In this document: in pieces, positions 61,438-64,000 of the stretch
Layout: the number at the start of each line of letters is the position of its first letter
Numbering within the stretch: the first letter of the stretch is position 1
Position numbers and translations under genes: made by a program
Assembly (NCBI GenBank): GCA_032027085.1
Contig: JAVSMS010000001.1
Span: 2,124,332-2,188,331 of the forward strand
DNA: 64,000 nucleotides
DNA from: Pseudorhodoplanes sp.
GTDB taxonomy: Bacteria > Pseudomonadota > Alphaproteobacteria > Rhizobiales > Xanthobacteraceae
Direction: 5' to 3'
Notes under the pieces: generated by a model
The model's input: only the letters and a program-made list of their open reading frames with translations
What the model was told of the DNA's origin: nothing
Database searches by the model: none

Positions 61438-62298
61438 TCACTCGGCTGCTTCCCGGAAGGTTGCGCGATAGGGATGGGCCGGATAGACGCCGAGGATTTT
61501 CATCTCCTTTGAGAAGAACTCGAGTTCCTTCAGCGCCAGCGTGACGTTGTAATCATCGGGGTGACCTTCGATGTCGGAATAGAACATCGTCGCGAAGAAA
61601 TTGCCCTCGATCATGTAGCTTTCAAGCTTGGTCATGTTGACGCCGTTGGTGGCGAAGCCGCCCAGCGCCTTGTAGAGTGCGGCTGGAATGTTGCGCACCC
61701 GGAAGACGAAGGTAGTCACGACCGGTCCGTTGCCGCTCGGCGCGTGCTGTGCTTCGCGCGCCAGAACGATGAAGCGGGTGGTGTTGTGCTCTTCGTCCTC
61801 GATATTCTCTGAAAGAACATCGAGGCCATAGATTTCGGCAGCGAGTTTTGTCGCAATCGCCGCGCGCGATCTGTCCCCGGCTTCGGAGACTTCGCGCGCG
61901 GAACCCGCGGTGTCTGCGGCGACCACCGCCTTGATCTTCAGCTTGCGGATGATGTTGCGGCACTGACCGAGCGCGTGGACGTGGCTCTCGACGGTTCTGA
62001 TGTCGGCGAGCCTGGTTCCCTTGAGGCCGAGAAGTTGATGGCGCACCGGCAGGAACCATTCGGCGACAATATGCAGATTTGAATGCGGCATCAGATGATG
62101 GATGTCCGCGACGCGGCCGGCGATCGAGTTCTCGATCGGAATCATGCCGAGGGCGGCGTCACCGGACGACACGGCGGCGAAGGCATCCTCGAAGGTCGGG
62201 CAGGCGACCGGCTCATAGTCCGGATAGGCTTCGCGGCAGGCGAGATGCGAGTTCGCGCCCGGTTCGCCCTGGAATACGATTTTTTGCTTTGCGGTCAT
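61438..62298 (-). CDS. pheA: Prephenate dehydratase
   Basis: From the ATG at 62298 the protein has 286 residues. The catalytic domain has IVFQGEPGANSHLA, MIPIENSIAGRVADIHHL and the threonine motif NTTRFIVLA; the C-terminal ACT domain (about 195-280) has ALYKALGGFATNGVNMTKLES, split here as ALYKALGGFA and GVNMTKLES, the phenylalanine-binding loop. It makes phenylpyruvate for phenylalanine synthesis and is feedback inhibited. It is monofunctional, lacking chorismate mutase. The kdsB gene lies 31 bp upstream on the same strand, an arrangement common in rhizobia. Confidence 0.96.
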   Translation of the reverse strand: MTAKQKIVFQGEPGANSHLACREAYPDYEPVACPTFEDAFAAVSSGDAALGMIPIENSIAGRVADIHHLMPHSNLHIVAEWFLPVRHQLLGLKGTRLADIRTVESHVHALGQCRNIIRKLKIKAVVAADTAGSAREVSEAGDRSRAAIATKLAAEIYGLDVLSENIEDEEHNTTRFIVLAREAQHAPSGNGPVVTTFVFRVRNIPAALYKALGGFATNGVNMTKLESYMIEGNFFATMFYSDIEGHPDDYNVTLALKELEFFSKEMKILGVYPAHPYRATFREAAE

Positions 62299-62329
62299 GC
62301 AGTTCCGTACGCGGTGCGACCTGCTTCCG

Positions 62330-63067
62330 TCAATGTCCGAGCATGCGGCGCGCGGCTTCCAGATCTTCCGGCGTATCGACGCCGAGCGGAACGCTGGCGA
62401 CAACAGCAACGTCGATACGCATGCCGGCCTCCAATGCACGCAATTGTTCGAGCTTCTCGCGTTTCTCCAGCGGCGAGGGCGGAAGCCCGACAAAACGGGC
62501 GAGCGCTTGCCGCCGGTAAGCATAAAGACCGATGTGATGGTAAAGCGGCCCCTCCCCGTAGGGCGCGGTGGCGCGGGTGAAATAGAGCGCCTGCAGCCGG
62601 GTGGGCGACAGCGGCGAGCCGACCACCTTGACGACATTAGGATTGCTGCGCTCGTCCGGATCGCGGATTTCGGCGGCGACGGTGCCGATATCGACGGCCG
62701 GGTCCTCCAGCAGCCGCACCGCGGCGGCCAGATCACCCGGCGACAGGGTCGGCAGATCGCCCTGCATGTTGACCACGATGCGGACCTTTTGGCCGGGATC
62801 GGCCAGTTCGAGCGCTTCGAAAATGCGGTCGGACCCTGAGTCATGGTCGGCGCGGGTCATCAGCGCCTGCACGCCGGTCTTTTCGACCGCGGCGAAAATC
62901 ACCTCGTCGTCGGTGGCGACGACCACCGGCCCCAATTTGGCTTCCTGGGCGCGCCGGATGACATGCGCGATCATTGGCTGGCCCCCGATATCGGCCAGCG
63001 GCTTGCCGGGCAGCCGCGTGGCCGCCATGCGGGCCGGAATCAGGATCAGAATGTCGTGCAATGCCAT
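62330..63067 (-). CDS. kdsB: 3-deoxy-manno-octulosonate cytidylyltransferase
   Basis: This 245-aa enzyme activates KDO as CMP-KDO for lipopolysaccharide core synthesis. It has the nucleotide-binding [28 protein letters not shown], the motif [11 protein letters not shown] (NxQGDxP, metal ligand Asp) and [12 protein letters not shown]. All family motifs are present and the length is normal. It is divergent from cycM, with 172 bp between starts, and is followed by pheA. Confidence 0.96.
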   Translation of the reverse strand: MALHDILILIPARMAATRLPGKPLADIGGQPMIAHVIRRAQEAKLGPVVVATDDEVIFAAVEKTGVQALMTRADHDSGSDRIFEALELADPGQKVRIVVNMQGDLPTLSPGDLAAAVRLLEDPAVDIGTVAAEIRDPDERSNPNVVKVVGSPLSPTRLQALYFTRATAPYGEGPLYHHIGLYAYRRQALARFVGLPPSPLEKREKLEQLRALEAGMRIDVAVVASVPLGVDTPEDLEAARRMLGH

Positions 63068-63239
63068 GGCATTAGGGGCTCTCGCCGGGCGGAAGCCGGT
63101 TGTGGCCGCCTGCGTGGAATGTCGCAGGGGCGATTGTTTATACGGGTTGCAAGAAGCGAGGCAAACCGGCTATCTCTCTGCCGCCGCGGTCTCCTCGCGG
63201 ATTATCCAGCTTTTCCGCTGTCCGAAGCGTGGGCACTTC

Positions 63240-63806
63240 ATGGACTCCTTTGAACTCAACAAAATCCTCGGCGCGGTGCTCGGCACCTGCCTGGTTCTGC
63301 TCTCGCTCAATATCGTCGCGAACGCGATTTTTGCGCCGCATCAGCCAGCCAAGCCTGGCTTCGACATCGCGGTTCCCGAGCAGGCCGCCACCGAAACCGC
63401 CGCCAAGCCCGAGCCGGCCGAGCCGATCGCGGTACGCTTGGCAAGTTCCGATCCCAAGCGCGGCGAGGCGACTGCCAAGCAATGCGCGTCCTGCCACACC
63501 TTCGAGAAGGGCGGTGCGAACAAGGTCGGCCCAAATCTCTATGGGATCGTGGGCCGCCCCAGAGCCTCGCATGCCGGCTTCAATTACTCGGCGGCCATGA
63601 AGGGCAAGGGCGGCGAGTGGACCTATGAAGACCTCGACCAGTTCATTGCCGCGCCCAAGGGCTTCGTCCCGGGCACCAGCATGAGCTTCGCGGGCCTGTC
63701 GCGCCCAGGTCAGCGCGCCGACCTGATCAATTACCTGCATTCACTGGCGGACAATCCGGCCCCGCTGCCGAAAGCAGCCGAGGCGCCGGCACCCAAGGCG
63801 CAGTGA
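63240..63806 (+). CDS. cycM: Membrane-anchored cytochrome c (CycM type)
   Basis: From the ATG at 63240 the protein has 188 residues with an uncleaved N-terminal anchor (ILGAVLGTCLVLLSLNIVANAI), a Pro/Ala/Glu linker, and a class I cytochrome c domain. The heme motif is CASCH, KVGPNLYGIVGR is typical of the mitochondrial-like class, and the methionine ligand is in PGTSMSFAG. In Bradyrhizobium, CycM carries electrons from the bc1 complex to the aa3 oxidase. The frame is open from 62601 in the antisense of kdsB, but only this start gives the anchor. A terminator follows. Confidence 0.93.
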   Translation: MDSFELNKILGAVLGTCLVLLSLNIVANAIFAPHQPAKPGFDIAVPEQAATETAAKPEPAEPIAVRLASSDPKRGEATAKQCASCHTFEKGGANKVGPNLYGIVGRPRASHAGFNYSAAMKGKGGEWTYEDLDQFIAAPKGFVPGTSMSFAGLSRPGQRADLINYLHSLADNPAPLPKAAEAPAPKAQ

Positions 63807-63842
63807 CGCGACACGGATAATTAAATCATCGTAAGGTGTTTA

Positions 63843-63870
63843 CGGCCGGGAGGAATCCCGGCCGTTTTTG
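63843..63870 (+). terminator. Rho-independent terminator of cycM
   Basis: CGGCCGGGA-GGAA-TCCCGGCCG is a 9-bp perfect stem with a GGAA tetraloop followed directly by TTTTTG, 37 bp past the cycM stop. This is a canonical intrinsic terminator. Confidence 0.92.
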
Positions 63871-64000
63871 CATCGCGCACTTCTTGCGTGGGGTGGCTGG
63901 ATACACAGCTAGGAGGTAAGTTTCGGCTGATCGGTCCCCAAAAGCGACACACATCGCTGCAGATGATGCCCTGGCCCCATCGCCGCTTTTTTTGAAATCC

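Overview
The window is chromosomal DNA from an alphaproteobacterium of the order Hyphomicrobiales (Rhizobiales), probably close to Bradyrhizobiaceae/Xanthobacteraceae. The evidence is high GC, a chvI-chvG-hprK(short)-PTS EIIA-HPr block beside pckA and ahcY, a cycM-type anchored cytochrome c next to kdsB-pheA, DUF2865 proteins, and several kinds of REP-like intergenic palindromes. No rRNA, tRNA, CRISPR array, transposase, phage gene or replication origin was seen. The content is mostly core metabolism plus transport.

Layout. 1-2.2 kb: 5' end of a glutamine synthetase-family gene, a divergent LysR regulator and an OmpW porin. 2.3-7.4 kb: an FNR/FixK-type regulator with FNR boxes on both sides, an IlvD/Edd dehydratase, a patatin-like lipoprotein and a BKACE enzyme. 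7.4-11 kb: two monovalent cation/proton antiporters (YbaL and NhaP2/CvrA types). 11-16.7 kb: a FecCD/BtuCDF-type importer, then modABC followed by a frameshifted orphan binding protein. 16.8-21.2 kb: GMC oxidoreductase, Yip1 protein, two cell-wall enzymes (MepA, L,D-transpeptidase) and a DUF1127 protein. 21.2-24.8 kb: a gene-free palindromic stretch and a large autotransporter. 25-28.7 kb: lepA and ahcY, the latter behind a palindrome resembling a SAH-responsive operator. 28.7-32.4 kb: an ArsR-rhodanese regulator divergent from a methyltransferase/nucleoside phosphorylase pair, a small unknown gene and a Tat-exported carbonic anhydrase.

32.5-39.2 kb holds the regulatory PTS (HPr, EIIA, HprK) and ChvG/ChvI, then an FMN-binding split-barrel protein and pckA. 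39.4-41.8 kb has a DUF1772 membrane protein and a large Spy/LTXXQ protein. 41.9-47.3 kb is the most unusual part: a TRAP transporter operon (dctPQM) lies between two directly repeated copies of an FAD oxidoreductase gene, the second broken by a 2-bp slip and an 82-codon deletion. The copies share near-identical and diverged blocks, as expected from gene conversion, and the first copy carries a displaced scrap of the DUF2865 gene that follows the second. 47.2-49 kb: tandem DUF2865 paralogues. 49.2-64 kb: LysE exporter, GST, polA (exonuclease-site residues replaced), hrpB, a nucleoside phosphorylase, a retropepsin-like protease, a phosphohexomutase, gdhA, pheA, kdsB and cycM.

I found no convincing new multi-gene system. 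The best leads are the mosaic duplication around the TRAP operon, the PolA proofreading-site loss, the ArsR-rhodanese/methyltransferase/phosphorylase cluster, the FNR-box pair, and the ahcY leader.
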